The notes: generated from the sequence alone by a model not told the origin. Numbered from the stretch's first letter, positions 9,614 to 18,864 are shown. The stretch is 64,000 bases of DNA from Ponticaulis sp. (GCA_002723155.1 PBNO01000006.1:834438-898437); one strand, 5' to 3'. Program-made: numbers and translations.

Positions 9614-10897
9614 CTAACGACGCTCCAGCCTCGCGATGTAAAACACATCGCACCCGTCAGGAATGTCGGTTATCTCCGGAAGCGTAAGCACATCACCCTG
9701 TTCCGTGATGGCGTTAGCAAAATCCGGAACATCGTCGCCCGTAACCGGTGCGCGAGACCAGTCTTCATGCTCGGCCAGAAACGCCTCGACAATCTCAACA
9801 CCCTCACGCGGCAATGGCGTGCACACACAATACACCATGCGACCGCCCGGCTTTACGAGCTTTGATGCGGCCTCAATCAGGCGGGCCTGAATCTGCGGGA
9901 AACGTGCAAGATCATCTTCGGTCTTGATCCATGGGCCTTCCGGGTGGCGACGCAGCGTTCCGAGCGCAGAGCATGGCGCATCCAGAAGCACGGCGTCAAA
10001 TGGCGCAGGCGCTTCCCATTTGGTTGCATCAGCCGCGATACATTTTGCCGTGAGGCGCGTACGCTTCAAATTCTGTTCAACAAGACGCATACGCTTGGCC
10101 GCGCGATCCACCGCAGTTGTGTCCGCGCCGCTTGCCGCAATCTGCATTGTCTTACCGCCGGGGGCCGCGCACATATCAAGTACAGCTTCACCCTTTTTCG
10201 GTGACAGGATGTGAACAGGCAAAGTGGCCGCAACATCCTGCACCCACCAGGCGCCGGCTTCATAACCCATCAGATTTTCAACGACGCCCTCAGCCAGGCG
10301 AAGCGATGTCGGCCCGACAGGCTCTCCGCCCATACGCTCTGCATAAAGTTTGCGGTCTTTCGGCACGGTGAGATCAAGCGGCGGCTGATAGCGTTCAGCG
10401 CGCGCCATTTGCGCCCCCCCCTCCTCGCCGAGCGCCTTCACCATCATGTTCTGAAAATCTGCTGGCCAGACACTCATCGGATCTTCGTCGTACACGTCCA
10501 GATCATCTTCGCGCAGCTTACGCAGCACCGCATTGATGAGGCCGCCCGCTTTACGCGCGCCCTCAACGCCACGCGCTGCTTCAACCGTTTCAGAAACAGC
10601 TGCATGCGGCGGTGTTTTCAGCGCCATAATCTGAGCCGCGCCCACGCGGAGCACATTTCTTACGTCAGGGTCGAGTTGTTCGAAATTGCGCCCTGTCACT
10701 TTGGACGCGAGCACCATATCCATCTGCCCGAGCTGGCGGAGCGCCGCAGACACAATCGCACGGGCAAAGCCGCGGTCCGGACCTTCAAGCGCAGAAAACC
10801 GCTGATCCTGAGAGAGCGCTTCGTCCAGGGTCTGGCGGTGATCAAGAATACGGGTGAGCAGCGAAACGGCTGCAATACGAGGGCAATGCTTTTTCAT
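9614..10897 (-). CDS. rsmB: 16S rRNA (cytosine-967-C5)-methyltransferase
   Basis: 427 residues. The N-terminal NusB-like RNA-binding domain (~1-140; LDEALSQD, PHAAVSETVEAAR, GLINAVLRKL) and the C-terminal Rossmann methyltransferase fit RsmB. SAM-binding motif I is DMCAAPGGKT, motif IV is LLDAPCSALGTLRRHPE, and the catalytic Cys of motif VI is in YCVCTPLPREG. It methylates C967 of 16S rRNA. It starts 31 bp after the HtpX-like gene stop, so probably the same transcript. Confidence 0.94.
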   Translation of the reverse strand: MKKHCPRIAAVSLLTRILDHRQTLDEALSQDQRFSALEGPDRGFARAIVSAALRQLGQMDMVLASKVTGRNFEQLDPDVRNVLRVGAAQIMALKTPPHAAVSETVEAARGVEGARKAGGLINAVLRKLREDDLDVYDEDPMSVWPADFQNMMVKALGEEGGAQMARAERYQPPLDLTVPKDRKLYAERMGGEPVGPTSLRLAEGVVENLMGYEAGAWWVQDVAATLPVHILSPKKGEAVLDMCAAPGGKTMQIAASGADTTAVDRAAKRMRLVEQNLKRTRLTAKCIAADATKWEAPAPFDAVLLDAPCSALGTLRRHPEGPWIKTEDDLARFPQIQARLIEAASKLVKPGGRMVYCVCTPLPREGVEIVEAFLAEHEDWSRAPVTGDDVPDFANAITEQGDVLTLPEITDIPDGCDVFYIARLERR

Positions 10898-10928
10898 CGC
10901 GGCCCACTAGCACACAGCATCGAGCCTG

Positions 10929-11762
10929 TCAGGCCGCCTTTGCAAAGGAAAGCCGCTTCAGTTCAGCAACACGATGCGCCATTGGTGACTTTTCCGGATG
11001 AGACGACGCGTAGATTGCGTCGCGCGGGTTTACAGTCGCCAGACGGGCAATCATCGGCAAGCCCTCAATCGCGGACAGATTGGACGAGCGCACGCCATGT
11101 TCCAGCTTTTGAAGCGCAGACGTCATTATCGCGCTATCCTTGCAAAGCTGTGCAGCGAAAGCATCAGCGCGGCAATCCGGGCGCAATACCTTCTTGCTGA
11201 GGCGTGTGAGCTGGCTCTCCGCATCGCCGAACAACCGGCCCATGCTGACAAAGCGCAAAAGGCCACGCAGGCCCAGTTTCGTTGCCATGATGGACATGCC
11301 GAGCGACATTGCAGTGGTCACACGCTCGCCCGCTTTGATGTGCCCAAGCTCATGCGCGGTAACAGCTGCGATCTCTAGGCGTGTCAGCGTTTTGAAGAGG
11401 CCGGTCGTGACGATAACCCGCCCGCTTGAACCAGAAGCCCCCATCGAGAACGCCATAGGCAACGGCGTATCAATGATGGAGAAACGCGTGCGCGACATGC
11501 CCGCAGACATGCAAAGCCGGTTTGTGTCACCCACAAACAGTCTGTGCATCATATTTCCAGCTGAGGCTTCGGTAAGCGTATGAGCTTTAAGATGTTTCAG
11601 AACAAATTCAGGCGCAGCATTGTACCAGATCAGCACAACCAGCACGGCCAGGACTGCCAAAAGCCCCGCAATCACGGGTCCGCCGATCAGCCAGCCAAGG
11701 CCTGCGGAGAGAAAAACGGCGAAAAGGTTGACCTTGAGAAGTGCCAAGGCGTCCTCCTTCAT
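10929..11762 (-). CDS. HtpX-like M48 zinc metalloprotease
   Basis: 277 residues, with two adjacent N-terminal membrane helices (~9-50; NLFAVFLSAGLGWLIGG, GLLAVLAVLVVLIW) and the zinc motif HELGH in AAVTAHELGHIKAGE. HtpX degrades damaged membrane proteins at the inner membrane. The family's third zinc ligand is the Glu of an RE-x-x-AD signature; here the aligned residues are RPDCRADAF, so Glu appears replaced by Asp. The protein starts MKEDALALLKVN, with AAGGAGGA-type bases just upstream. First gene of the htpX-like/rsmB run, divergent from the SDHAF4-like gene. Confidence 0.85.
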   Translation of the reverse strand: MKEDALALLKVNLFAVFLSAGLGWLIGGPVIAGLLAVLAVLVVLIWYNAAPEFVLKHLKAHTLTEASAGNMMHRLFVGDTNRLCMSAGMSRTRFSIIDTPLPMAFSMGASGSSGRVIVTTGLFKTLTRLEIAAVTAHELGHIKAGERVTTAMSLGMSIMATKLGLRGLLRFVSMGRLFGDAESQLTRLSKKVLRPDCRADAFAAQLCKDSAIMTSALQKLEHGVRSSNLSAIEGLPMIARLATVNPRDAIYASSHPEKSPMAHRVAELKRLSFAKAA

Positions 11763-11884
11763 TTATCTTTTGACGGGTTTTGTTCAGAATTCGAACTAGA
11801 ATGTACAGCCAATGCTTAACAAACCCTGTGCAATTCTTTAGTGAGCGATAAAAATTCGTCACATTCTCTCAAGGCGTAAATTCC

Positions 11885-12100
11885 ATGACTGACACACCTG
11901 ATCTCCCGGAAGGCGCAGCGAAAGACAAAGTGCTCCCGCCTGACGCGATTCGCGCGTTAGAAGAGGCTGCAGAGCGTCGTCGCGCCGCTGAAGAAGCCGC
12001 CCAGAAGGCTGAAACAGAGAAAGAATTCAATGGTCCGCGCGGTCTTGAACCGACCCGGAATGGCGACTGGGAACGCAAGGGAATCGCTTACGATTTCTAG
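11885..12100 (+). CDS. succinate dehydrogenase assembly factor 4 family (DUF1674)
   Basis: 71 residues. A charged Ala/Glu-rich helix (IRALEEAAERRRAAEEA) is followed by the family signature GPRGLEPTRNGDWERKGIAYDF. DUF1674/SDHAF4 proteins bind the flavoprotein subunit of succinate dehydrogenase and aid complex II assembly. In bacteria this is inferred from the mitochondrial homologue. It stands alone between the HtpX-like gene and the Gly/His-rich secreted protein. Confidence 0.88.
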   Translation: MTDTPDLPEGAAKDKVLPPDAIRALEEAAERRRAAEEAAQKAETEKEFNGPRGLEPTRNGDWERKGIAYDF

Positions 12101-12196
12101 TGTTCGGGGAAGCAACTGGTAAACAAAACCCAGTTGGCCCATGCCTTGCACATGACTGTCGAAACTGCATTTCGGCTATGTCAGGGAGCTGAGGCC

Positions 12197-13510
12197 ATGC
12201 CAAAACTGAACACTTTCCTCGCTGCGACGCTTCTCGCGTCTACATTCGCAGCAACAGCTTATGCCGGTGAACCCGGCTATACAGGATCACGCACCCATCC
12301 GGGCCACGCGTCTTCTCAATATGGTGCCCAGACAGGCCATGTCCTTTACGGCAGCGCGCAGGCGCCAACCTACCGGACATACGGTTCAGTTCAGACATCA
12401 GCGTCCAGCCACGCTCAGGCGTCTGCATCAGCATCGACCTATGGCTCTTCGTCCAGCGCTTATTCAAGTGCGAGCGCCAGCGCCCACAGTTCTTACAGCT
12501 CTGCCGGTTCATCTTATGGTGCAGGCTATGGCTACACAGGCGCCACTCATGGCGGCCCGAACTATGTGATGAACACCGCTGGCCCTGTCGACATTTACAG
12601 CGATGAAATCATCTGCACCCTGCATGGCGAAGAAGTTCCTTGTGACGCAATCCCTGGCCTTGCCGAAGCTCTGCGTGCGCAGGGCATGAGCTCAATTGCC
12701 GATGCGCTCCCACCATATCGCGGCGGTCCGGCTGTCGATTACATGTATGATGGCAGCTATGCGTCAGGTTATGGCCAGACAAGCTATGCCCACACTGGTG
12801 CAAGCTATCAGGGCTCTTCTTATGCAAGCGCTTCCAGCTCGTCTTACGCGGCAGGATACGGGCAGACTTATACGCCTCACCACCAGTCCGGATCTTACCA
12901 TCACGGACAGCAGGAAGTGTGGGTCACGCCTTGCGGTCAGGTTATCACAACGGTTTCCGGCCATATCCCGCCATGTAATGCGCCGGTTTATTACGAGCCG
13001 GCACCAGCACCTGCTCCCGTATCTGTTCGCCTGACTGACGGTACGGTCTTTGCGATGTTTGGCGGCGTCGGCTCCGGCGTTCACGGCGAATACTATGGCG
13101 GTGGCGGCACCTATATCGAGGGCGGCGCAACCTATTCAGGCGTTCTGAACCACGCAGCTTCGAACTACACCTTCCGTCGTCGCACGCGTGAGCATAACCC
13201 ACCGAACAATCCGCCTCATAATCCGCCTTGCGGTGGTGGCGGCGGTGGCTGCGGCGGTGGCGGCCATGGCGGCGGTCACAATGGCGGTGGCCATAATGGT
13301 GGCGGCAATTACGGCGGCGGCTGCGGCGTAGGCGGTGGTTGCGGCGGTGGCGGAAGCCATGGTGGCGGCCATAATGGCGGCGGTTACCACGGCGGCGGTC
13401 ATAACGGCGGTGGTTATCACGGTGGCGGACGTGGCCGTGGTGGTCGCGGCGGCGGCCACAATGGCGGCAACCATGGCGGTGGCGGCGGTAGCTGCGGTGG
13501 CGGTTGCTAA
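12197..13510 (+). CDS. secreted Ser/Tyr- and Gly/His/Cys-rich low-complexity protein
   Basis: 437 residues from ATG 12197, with GGGAG and GAGG just upstream; the frame is open to 12134 but lacks a leader there. The signal peptide MPKLNTFLAATLLASTFA ends AYA. Residues ~30-130 are Ser/Ala/Tyr-rich. The core (~130-330) has ordered-looking segments: SDEIICTLHGEEVPC, VWVTPCGQVITTVSGHIPPC, then a Pro-Ala run and VSVRLTDGTVFAMFGGVGSG. The last ~90 residues are GGGHNGGG/GGYHGGG repeats with CGGGGGGCGGGG and CGGGC blocks. Possible roles are metal binding, surface coat or adhesive matrix, none established. It has its own terminator at 13551. Confidence 0.85.
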   Translation: MPKLNTFLAATLLASTFAATAYAGEPGYTGSRTHPGHASSQYGAQTGHVLYGSAQAPTYRTYGSVQTSASSHAQASASASTYGSSSSAYSSASASAHSSYSSAGSSYGAGYGYTGATHGGPNYVMNTAGPVDIYSDEIICTLHGEEVPCDAIPGLAEALRAQGMSSIADALPPYRGGPAVDYMYDGSYASGYGQTSYAHTGASYQGSSYASASSSSYAAGYGQTYTPHHQSGSYHHGQQEVWVTPCGQVITTVSGHIPPCNAPVYYEPAPAPAPVSVRLTDGTVFAMFGGVGSGVHGEYYGGGGTYIEGGATYSGVLNHAASNYTFRRRTREHNPPNNPPHNPPCGGGGGGCGGGGHGGGHNGGGHNGGGNYGGGCGVGGGCGGGGSHGGGHNGGGYHGGGHNGGGYHGGGRGRGGRGGGHNGGNHGGGGGSCGGGC

Positions 13511-13550
13511 CCCCGATGCAAGTTTCAGTAGATTAGAGTATTGTACGCAA

Positions 13551-13578
13551 AACCCCGGGCAGATGTTCGGGGTTTTTC
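13551..13578 (+). terminator. rho-independent terminator after the Gly/His-rich gene
   Basis: A 7-bp stem AACCCCG (13551-13557) / CGGGGTT (13568-13574) is followed by a run of T on the plus strand, 40 bp after the stop at 13510. Confidence 0.8.
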
Positions 13579-13600
13579 GCATCTGATTTCAGGGTGCCAG

Positions 13601-13637
13601 ACAAAAGAAACCCCCCACAGCCGAGGCCATGGGGGTT
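13601..13637 (-). terminator. terminator after the P-II gene
   Basis: On the minus strand AACCCCC (from 13637) pairs with GGGGGGTT (13616-13609), followed by a TCTTTTGT tract. It is 27 nt past the P-II stop (13664) and converges with the terminator of the Gly/His-rich gene. Confidence 0.75.
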
Positions 13638-13663
13638 AATTCTGTAACTATCCGAAACCGGAC

Positions 13664-14008
13664 TTAAGCTTCGATCGCCTGTGCGTCGCGCTCGCCTGTA
13701 CGGATACGCATAGCGCTTTCCAGGCCAGTGACGAAGATTTTGCCGTCGCCGATTTTGCCTGTGTTCGCTGTTTCAGAGATTGCAGAAACGATTTTGTCTA
13801 CAGCTTCAGCTGCACACGCGATTTCTACTTTCACTTTTGGCAGCAGACGGACTTCATATTCCGTACCGCGGTAAACTTCGGTTTTGCCTTGCTGACGGCC
13901 GTAACCGCGTACTTCAGTAACCGTCAGACCGGTTACGCCCAGCTCTGTGAGGGCATCAAGAACAGCATCGAGTTTCGATGGTTTAAAGACTGCAGTTACA
14001 AATTTCAT
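13664..14008 (-). CDS. P-II family nitrogen regulatory protein
   Basis: 114 residues, normal P-II length. It shows KPSKLDAVLDAL, TEVRGYGRQQGKTEVYRGTEY (T-loop with the uridylylatable Tyr of the YRG-EY motif), LLPKVKVEI, GKIGDGKIFV and RIRTGE. P-II trimers bind ATP/ADP and 2-oxoglutarate and control glutamine synthetase adenylylation, AmtB and NtrB. GlnB and GlnK cannot be told apart here. Its ATG overlaps the TGA of the upstream methyltransferase (ATGA) and AAGGAGA precedes it, so translation is probably coupled. No glnA or amtB is adjacent, which is unusual. Confidence 0.93.
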   Translation of the reverse strand: MKFVTAVFKPSKLDAVLDALTELGVTGLTVTEVRGYGRQQGKTEVYRGTEYEVRLLPKVKVEIACAAEAVDKIVSAISETANTGKIGDGKIFVTGLESAMRIRTGERDAQAIEA

Positions 14009-14796
14009 GGCGTCGTCTCCTTGCGCTGTGTTAGGTGTGTAACATATGCAGATTGCTCACGCAACTGCTTTTTTGTGATCATTGCGGGCCTCATATTTGA
14101 TGGCGCCACAACCCGCACCTTGGAAGGAGTCGAGGGATCGATCCTGACCCGTTTCACTCCCTCAACAAGGTTAACTCCCCCAATATTCGGGAGAAATAGT
14201 TCACCCACCCGTTCCCAGCCTTCACTGGCAGAAGTGAACATTTTCCAGTCAACAGGTGGTGTATACAATGCACGCGTCCAGGCCGATGGCTCGATAAGCG
14301 CATCACGTAACAGGCGCTTTGTCTGACGGCGTGAGAACGGTCGCCCGTGTCCGAACGGCGTATTATCCGAAAGCGACCAGGCACCGGAACGGTTCGGCAC
14401 GACCACCAGAATATGGGCTTCCGGCGCGGCCACACGCCAGATTTCGCGAAGAAATCGCGTGTAATTGCCGGTTTCCTCCAAAGCGTGGACGATCAGAATG
14501 CGATCGAACACAGCGTCAGGAAAGGGCAATTCTCGTTCCGCAGCGACCACGCTCGCCGATCCGCGATCTGTCGGCGTCCAGGCATGACCGCCCTGACTTG
14601 CGGGCATGAGGCTGACAAGCCGACGCGGCTCACCTTCAAGTGATTGGAGATATGGCGCAGCATAGCCGACACCCAGAACATCCAGGCCGGACAGATTACC
14701 CCAGAGACCGTTCACGCGCTCCACAATGGCACGAAGCGCGCAGGCACCCAGCGGCGTCTCGTAAAAATTAAGGAGTTCAGTTACGTCCAGTCTCAT
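14005..14796 (-). CDS. class I SAM-dependent methyltransferase (methyltransferase-11-like)
   Basis: 263 residues from ATG 14796 (MRLDVTELLNFYETPLG); GTG/TTG codons to 14817 are alternatives. The motif I-like LDVLGVGYAAPYL is a degenerate glycine motif; an acidic AAERELPFPDAVFDRILIVHALEE segment is motif II-IV-like, followed by FLREIWRVAAPEAHILVVVPN. This subtype typically sits next to gloB in alphaproteobacteria; its substrate is unknown. It is divergent from gloB (67-bp gap) and overlaps the P-II start by 4 nt. Confidence 0.82.
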   Translation of the reverse strand: MRLDVTELLNFYETPLGACALRAIVERVNGLWGNLSGLDVLGVGYAAPYLQSLEGEPRRLVSLMPASQGGHAWTPTDRGSASVVAAERELPFPDAVFDRILIVHALEETGNYTRFLREIWRVAAPEAHILVVVPNRSGAWSLSDNTPFGHGRPFSRRQTKRLLRDALIEPSAWTRALYTPPVDWKMFTSASEGWERVGELFLPNIGGVNLVEGVKRVRIDPSTPSKVRVVAPSNMRPAMITKKQLREQSAYVTHLTQRKETTP

Positions 14797-14863
14797 CTCG
14801 TCTCGCACGCCCAACACTGATAGGGTTTATCATACAAAGATATCCAAAGAGGAAAGTTCCGCC

Positions 14864-15631
14864 ATGTCAGCATTAGAAATTCATCAGTTTCCATGTCTGT
14901 CAGACAATTATGGCTATCTGGTGCACGATCCGGTCTCCGGCGAGACAGCTGTCATCGATACGCCGGACGCTGATCGCATTCTCTCAGAAGCGAAGTCTAA
15001 AGGCTGGACCATCACCCAGATCTGGAACACGCACTGGCATCCGGATCACACGGGGGGGAACCTGAAAATCAAAGACGAAACCGGCTGCGTGATTATCGGA
15101 CCGGCAGGTGAAGAAGAGAAAATTCCGGGTCTAGATCGCGCCGTAACCGAGGGCTCGCTCGTCAATCTTGGCGCGCATGCCGCCCGCGTACTGGACCTTC
15201 CCGGCCACACGCTCGGCCATTGCGCCTACTCTATGGAAGATGATGGTCTGGCATTCGTCGGCGATACGCTGTTTGCGCTCGGCTGCGGGCGCCTGTTCGA
15301 GGGCTCCGCAGAGCAGATGTGGGATAGCCTATCCAAGCTGAAAGCCCTGCCGGAAGATACGACGATTTACTGCGCGCATGAGTACACTGCAGCCAACGCC
15401 AAATTCGCCGTCACGATCGAACCGGAAAACAAAGACCTTTCCGCTTACAGCGAACGCGTCACCGAACTCCGTAGCCAGAATAAGCCGACTGTTCCCACAA
15501 CAATCTCTGCCGAACTCGCCGCAAATCCGTTCCTGCGCGCCGATGTTCCCGAATTACAGGACGCTATGGGCCATTCAGGAGACGCGGTCGCGACCTTTGC
15601 AGAAATCCGCAAGCGCAAGGACAATTTCTGA
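14864..15631 (+). CDS. gloB: hydroxyacylglutathione hydrolase (glyoxalase II)
   Basis: 255 residues. Metallo-beta-lactamase fold: zinc motif THWHPDHTGGN, further ligands in LPGHTLGHCAY and FVGDTLFALGCGRLFEG, and CAHEYTAANAKFA at the start of the C-terminal helical substrate domain with the K-R substrate residues (RKRKDNF end). Hydrolyses S-D-lactoylglutathione to glutathione and D-lactate, completing methylglyoxal detoxification. GAGGAAAG precedes the ATG. The cupin gene starts 1 nt after the stop. Confidence 0.95.
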   Translation: MSALEIHQFPCLSDNYGYLVHDPVSGETAVIDTPDADRILSEAKSKGWTITQIWNTHWHPDHTGGNLKIKDETGCVIIGPAGEEEKIPGLDRAVTEGSLVNLGAHAARVLDLPGHTLGHCAYSMEDDGLAFVGDTLFALGCGRLFEGSAEQMWDSLSKLKALPEDTTIYCAHEYTAANAKFAVTIEPENKDLSAYSERVTELRSQNKPTVPTTISAELAANPFLRADVPELQDAMGHSGDAVATFAEIRKRKDNF

Positions 15632-15632
15632 C

Positions 15633-16079
15633 ATGTTTGCACGGTCCGGCGACCTCGGCGTACGCGAAATCATACGCATGCTGAACATGCAGAAACATCC
15701 CGAAGGCGGCTGGTATGCTGAAACCTTTCGCAGCGATGCAGAAGCTGGCGAAAGAGCTGCCGGAACAGCGATTTACTATCTGCTGGAAGCCGAAGACCAT
15801 TCTCACTGGCACCGGGTGGATGCCGATGAAACCTGGCACTGGTATGCTGGCGGTCCGCTGTCTCTCACCTGGTCGTCAGACGGCACGAAAGAAAACGCTG
15901 GCACGATGACACTCGGCCCTGATCTCAGGGCGGGCCAGCGGCCACAGCACACCATTCCGCGTCATTACTGGCAGACGGCCGTATCACTTGGCGCATGGAC
16001 GCTGGTTGGCTGCACAGTCGCGCCGGGCTTTGAATTTGCAGGTTTCGAAATGGCGCCGGACGACTGGATTTTGAGCTAA
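15633..16079 (+). CDS. cupin superfamily protein, DUF985 type
   Basis: 148 residues from ATG 15633, one base after the gloB stop, so in an operon with it. Family signature: HPEGGWYAETFR, AIYYLLEAEDHSHWHRVDADETWHWYAG, PRHYWQTA and LGAWTLVGCTVAPGFEFAGFEMA. The His/Glu set HWHRVDADETWH matches a cupin metal site. Function of DUF985 proteins is not established. The reading frame extends upstream inside gloB, but no homologous sequence begins before 15633. Confidence 0.9.
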   Translation: MFARSGDLGVREIIRMLNMQKHPEGGWYAETFRSDAEAGERAAGTAIYYLLEAEDHSHWHRVDADETWHWYAGGPLSLTWSSDGTKENAGTMTLGPDLRAGQRPQHTIPRHYWQTAVSLGAWTLVGCTVAPGFEFAGFEMAPDDWILS

Positions 16080-16184
16080 AAACCAACCAGCGCGCCGTGT
16101 TATTCATATTTAAAGGATAGTCGTTGTTAATGTCGCTCAGGTGATGAGTAAGGGGTTCCGGGTTTCGGCCTGAGGATCAGAAAA

Positions 16185-18761
16185 ATGATAACGATGAGTC
16201 TCGAGAGGCGCTTCACGCAATTCCTGATCGCGTCGACAGTGCTGGCCATTCTTGCAACCGCATTTACCGCTGCCGTCAGCGTAAACTGGCATGTGCGCCA
16301 TCAACAGAGCAGCGCTCTGGCAGACTACATGTCCGAACGCGGCCTCAGAGAAGATGCATTTTTCAATACCGTTGCCGACTCCCAGAACGCTGCAATGCAA
16401 ACCTTCAACGAGTATGTTGAAGGCTTGACCGAAGCAGAAATCCAGACCGGGCTCGACACCTATTTCCCGCTACAGGAAAATGGTGCGCGCCGTGGTACAG
16501 ATGAGCTGTTCGAAGGTGTGTTTATTCCGGGCTATGGCCGTGTTTACGGCATCGCAGCGCTGGGCAGTTCCACACACGAATGGACGCCAGCGCGCGAGCG
16601 CACCTTCTACTCGGCCTTCCTGACAATCGCCCGCCACGGCGTTGCCATGAACGACACCCACGAGAGCCTCTGGTTCATGTCGCCACTGGACGATCTGATC
16701 ATTTTTGCGCCTAACCGTCCGGACCGGCTGGAATACTATCGCCATGAAGCGCCCCATGATTTCAGCGCAACAAGCATCGGCATTGGCGATGTGTCAGAGC
16801 CTGATGTGAACCCGGAAGGGCGCACACGCTGCACGCCTCTTATGAGCGCGGCTTACGACCAGACCGGCGAAACTCTTGTCACAGGTTGCCAGACCCCACT
16901 TCGCCAGTTTGGCGGCGGACAGGTCGGTATCTTTGGCACGACAATGTTCGTCAACGAGGTGTTCCAGGCGGCATTTGATTCGCTGCCGAACATGGACTCC
17001 GATATCTACTTCATTTCGGCTGAAGGGCAGCTGATCGCGCACCATGATATTGATGAGACGATTGATGTTCGCCCCGCGCTAATGCGTGAAATGGAAGAAC
17101 GTATCGATCCAGAGGAACTTCTGGAGACGTTTCAGAACACCAGCTCGGGCAGCGACGTCTTCTTCCGTAACCCTGAGCATTTTGCCTCCGAAGCCATCGC
17201 CTTTTATCACCTCGAAATTCCAGACTGGTATCTGGTCATTTCGATACCGGAACAAACTCTGCTTTACGCATCGCTCAACCAGCTCGTACCAATCTTCATC
17301 ATGTCGCTCACGGTTGGTGCCTGCGTCATTATCGGCATGACGATCTTTGTGCGCCGCGTCGCATTGAAACCGCTAGGCATTTTGACGCGATCACTCCACG
17401 CGCCTGCGGGGGCAACCGGCGACATGGATCATCAGATCGATGAACTCACAGAACGCAGAGACGAGATTGGCCAGCTTGCAAGCACGCTCGCAGATTTTCG
17501 AAATCGCACCGAAGCCTACACGTCCAAACTGGAAGACACGGTTGCACAACGTACCGAAAAGCTGCGCCGCCTGAGCGAAGCTAAGTCTACGTTCCTTGCG
17601 ACAATGAGCCATGAATTGCGCACGCCGATGAACGGCATTCTGGGCGTTTCAGGCGCACTCAATCGCACAGACCTCACGACCGAACAGTCTGAGATGGTGG
17701 AGCTCATCCAGCAGTCTACGCAAATGCTGGAGCGGCAGCTGTCGGACGTTCTGGATGTATCCAAAGTTGAAGCCGGCAAACTTGAGCTTATCAGGAACCC
17801 TACCAATCTCGCATCCTGCGTGACGGAACTATGTGATTTCCATCGCCACACAGCCAGGGAACGCGGGCTGGACCTCAATCTCAATTTTGATGTCTCGGCA
17901 CATGGATATTTCCTGGCTGATGAAGTCCGCATCCGGCAGGTGTTGAACAATCTCATCACCAACGCGATCAAGTTCACCAGCGAAGGCTCGGTCACGATCG
18001 ATGTCAGCGGCGGCGAGTATCTTGATGTCACGCGGCAGGTGGTCAGCTTCAAAGTCACAGACACTGGCGTTGGCATGAACGCAGAAAGCCTTGCGCAGAT
18101 CTTCGAGCCATATGCTCAACCGACGAAAAACGTTGCCGAAACAAACCGCGGCACGGGTCTCGGCCTGACCATCTCGAAATCGCTCGTAGAGCTGATGAAA
18201 GGCGAAATCATGGCGCGGTCCCACCCGGGACATGGCAGCGTGTTCGCGTTCGAAATCCCGCTCGTTCGTTGTCAGACACAAAACCCTTCGCTGACGCCTG
18301 TATCGGAAGAGGCTGAAGCGCTTGCCGACCATTTGTCATCCACGCGCGTCCTGCTCGCTGAAGATCACCCGGTCAACCAGCGTGTTGTACAACTCATCCT
18401 TAAACCGCTGGGTGTCGACGTTGAGATTGTCGAGAACGGTCAGGACGCTGTCGAAGCCTATAAGAATGGCAGTTATGATGTCATCCTGATGGATATGCGC
18501 ATGCCGGTGATGGATGGTCTGGTAGCCACCCGCCAGATTCGTGAAATCGAAAGCAATGAGAACCGGGGCCACACCCCAATTCTGGTACTCAGCGCAAATG
18601 CCATGCCCGAACACTGCGACCAGTCCATGATGGCCGGGGCAGATATGCATGTCGGCAAGCCGTTAACACCGGAGCGCCTGATTGATGCCGTCCGCGAAGG
18701 CCTGGAATTGAAAGCCGAAGGGAGCGGTGCCAGCGAGCGTTCAAGCTCCCAACGCGCCTGA
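16185..18761 (+). CDS. membrane hybrid sensor histidine kinase (periplasmic sensor-HAMP-HisKA-HATPase-REC)
   Basis: 858 residues; GAGGA lies 8 nt before ATG 16185. TM1 ~14-36, a large periplasmic dCACHE-like sensor ~37-370 ([33 protein letters not shown]), TM2 ~372-394 and HAMP. HisKA has His476 in [18 protein letters not shown]. HATPase motifs are [18 protein letters not shown] and GTGLGLTIS. The C-terminal receiver has Asp770 in [14 protein letters not shown]. Ligand and partner are unknown. It is not CckA, which carries PAS domains rather than a periplasmic sensor. It lies directly upstream of divL, separated by a CtrA box. Confidence 0.9.
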   Translation: MITMSLERRFTQFLIASTVLAILATAFTAAVSVNWHVRHQQSSALADYMSERGLREDAFFNTVADSQNAAMQTFNEYVEGLTEAEIQTGLDTYFPLQENGARRGTDELFEGVFIPGYGRVYGIAALGSSTHEWTPARERTFYSAFLTIARHGVAMNDTHESLWFMSPLDDLIIFAPNRPDRLEYYRHEAPHDFSATSIGIGDVSEPDVNPEGRTRCTPLMSAAYDQTGETLVTGCQTPLRQFGGGQVGIFGTTMFVNEVFQAAFDSLPNMDSDIYFISAEGQLIAHHDIDETIDVRPALMREMEERIDPEELLETFQNTSSGSDVFFRNPEHFASEAIAFYHLEIPDWYLVISIPEQTLLYASLNQLVPIFIMSLTVGACVIIGMTIFVRRVALKPLGILTRSLHAPAGATGDMDHQIDELTERRDEIGQLASTLADFRNRTEAYTSKLEDTVAQRTEKLRRLSEAKSTFLATMSHELRTPMNGILGVSGALNRTDLTTEQSEMVELIQQSTQMLERQLSDVLDVSKVEAGKLELIRNPTNLASCVTELCDFHRHTARERGLDLNLNFDVSAHGYFLADEVRIRQVLNNLITNAIKFTSEGSVTIDVSGGEYLDVTRQVVSFKVTDTGVGMNAESLAQIFEPYAQPTKNVAETNRGTGLGLTISKSLVELMKGEIMARSHPGHGSVFAFEIPLVRCQTQNPSLTPVSEEAEALADHLSSTRVLLAEDHPVNQRVVQLILKPLGVDVEIVENGQDAVEAYKNGSYDVILMDMRMPVMDGLVATRQIREIESNENRGHTPILVLSANAMPEHCDQSMMAGADMHVGKPLTPERLIDAVREGLELKAEGSGASERSSSQRA

Positions 18762-18776
18762 AACCGTAAACATTCA

Positions 18777-18791
18777 TTAACGGGACATTAA
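18777..18791. promoter_or_regulatory. predicted CtrA-binding site upstream of divL
   Basis: TTAA, seven bases (CGGGACA), TTAA is an exact match to the full CtrA box. It lies in the 103-bp gap between the hybrid kinase and divL, 74 bp before the divL start. Binding is inferred from the motif. Confidence 0.65.
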
Positions 18792-18864
18792 CTGAAACCG
18801 GTCATTTCGTTAAAGTGGCGGAATCTGAAAAGATTCGGCGACTTGTTCGAGACGGAGCGGCTTT

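Noticed and set aside
10211-11200. 329-codon plus-strand frame
   Set aside because: Runs antisense across rsmB and the HtpX-like gene; no motif and no ribosome site.
11782-11796. GTTC-N7-GAAC palindrome between the HtpX-like and SDHAF4-like genes, considered as a LexA box
   Set aside because: The alphaproteobacterial LexA box is a direct repeat GTTC-N7-GTTC; the second half here is inverted, and neither gene is a typical SOS gene.
13200-13505. Repeated GGC/GGT-rich DNA considered as a CRISPR or tandem DNA repeat array
   Set aside because: Periodicity follows codons of the Gly/His tail, with no fixed repeat length and no spacers.
13136-13582. 148-codon low-complexity Ala/Thr frame, minus strand
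   Set aside because: Product of the Gly/His-codon repeats of the real plus-strand gene read backwards.
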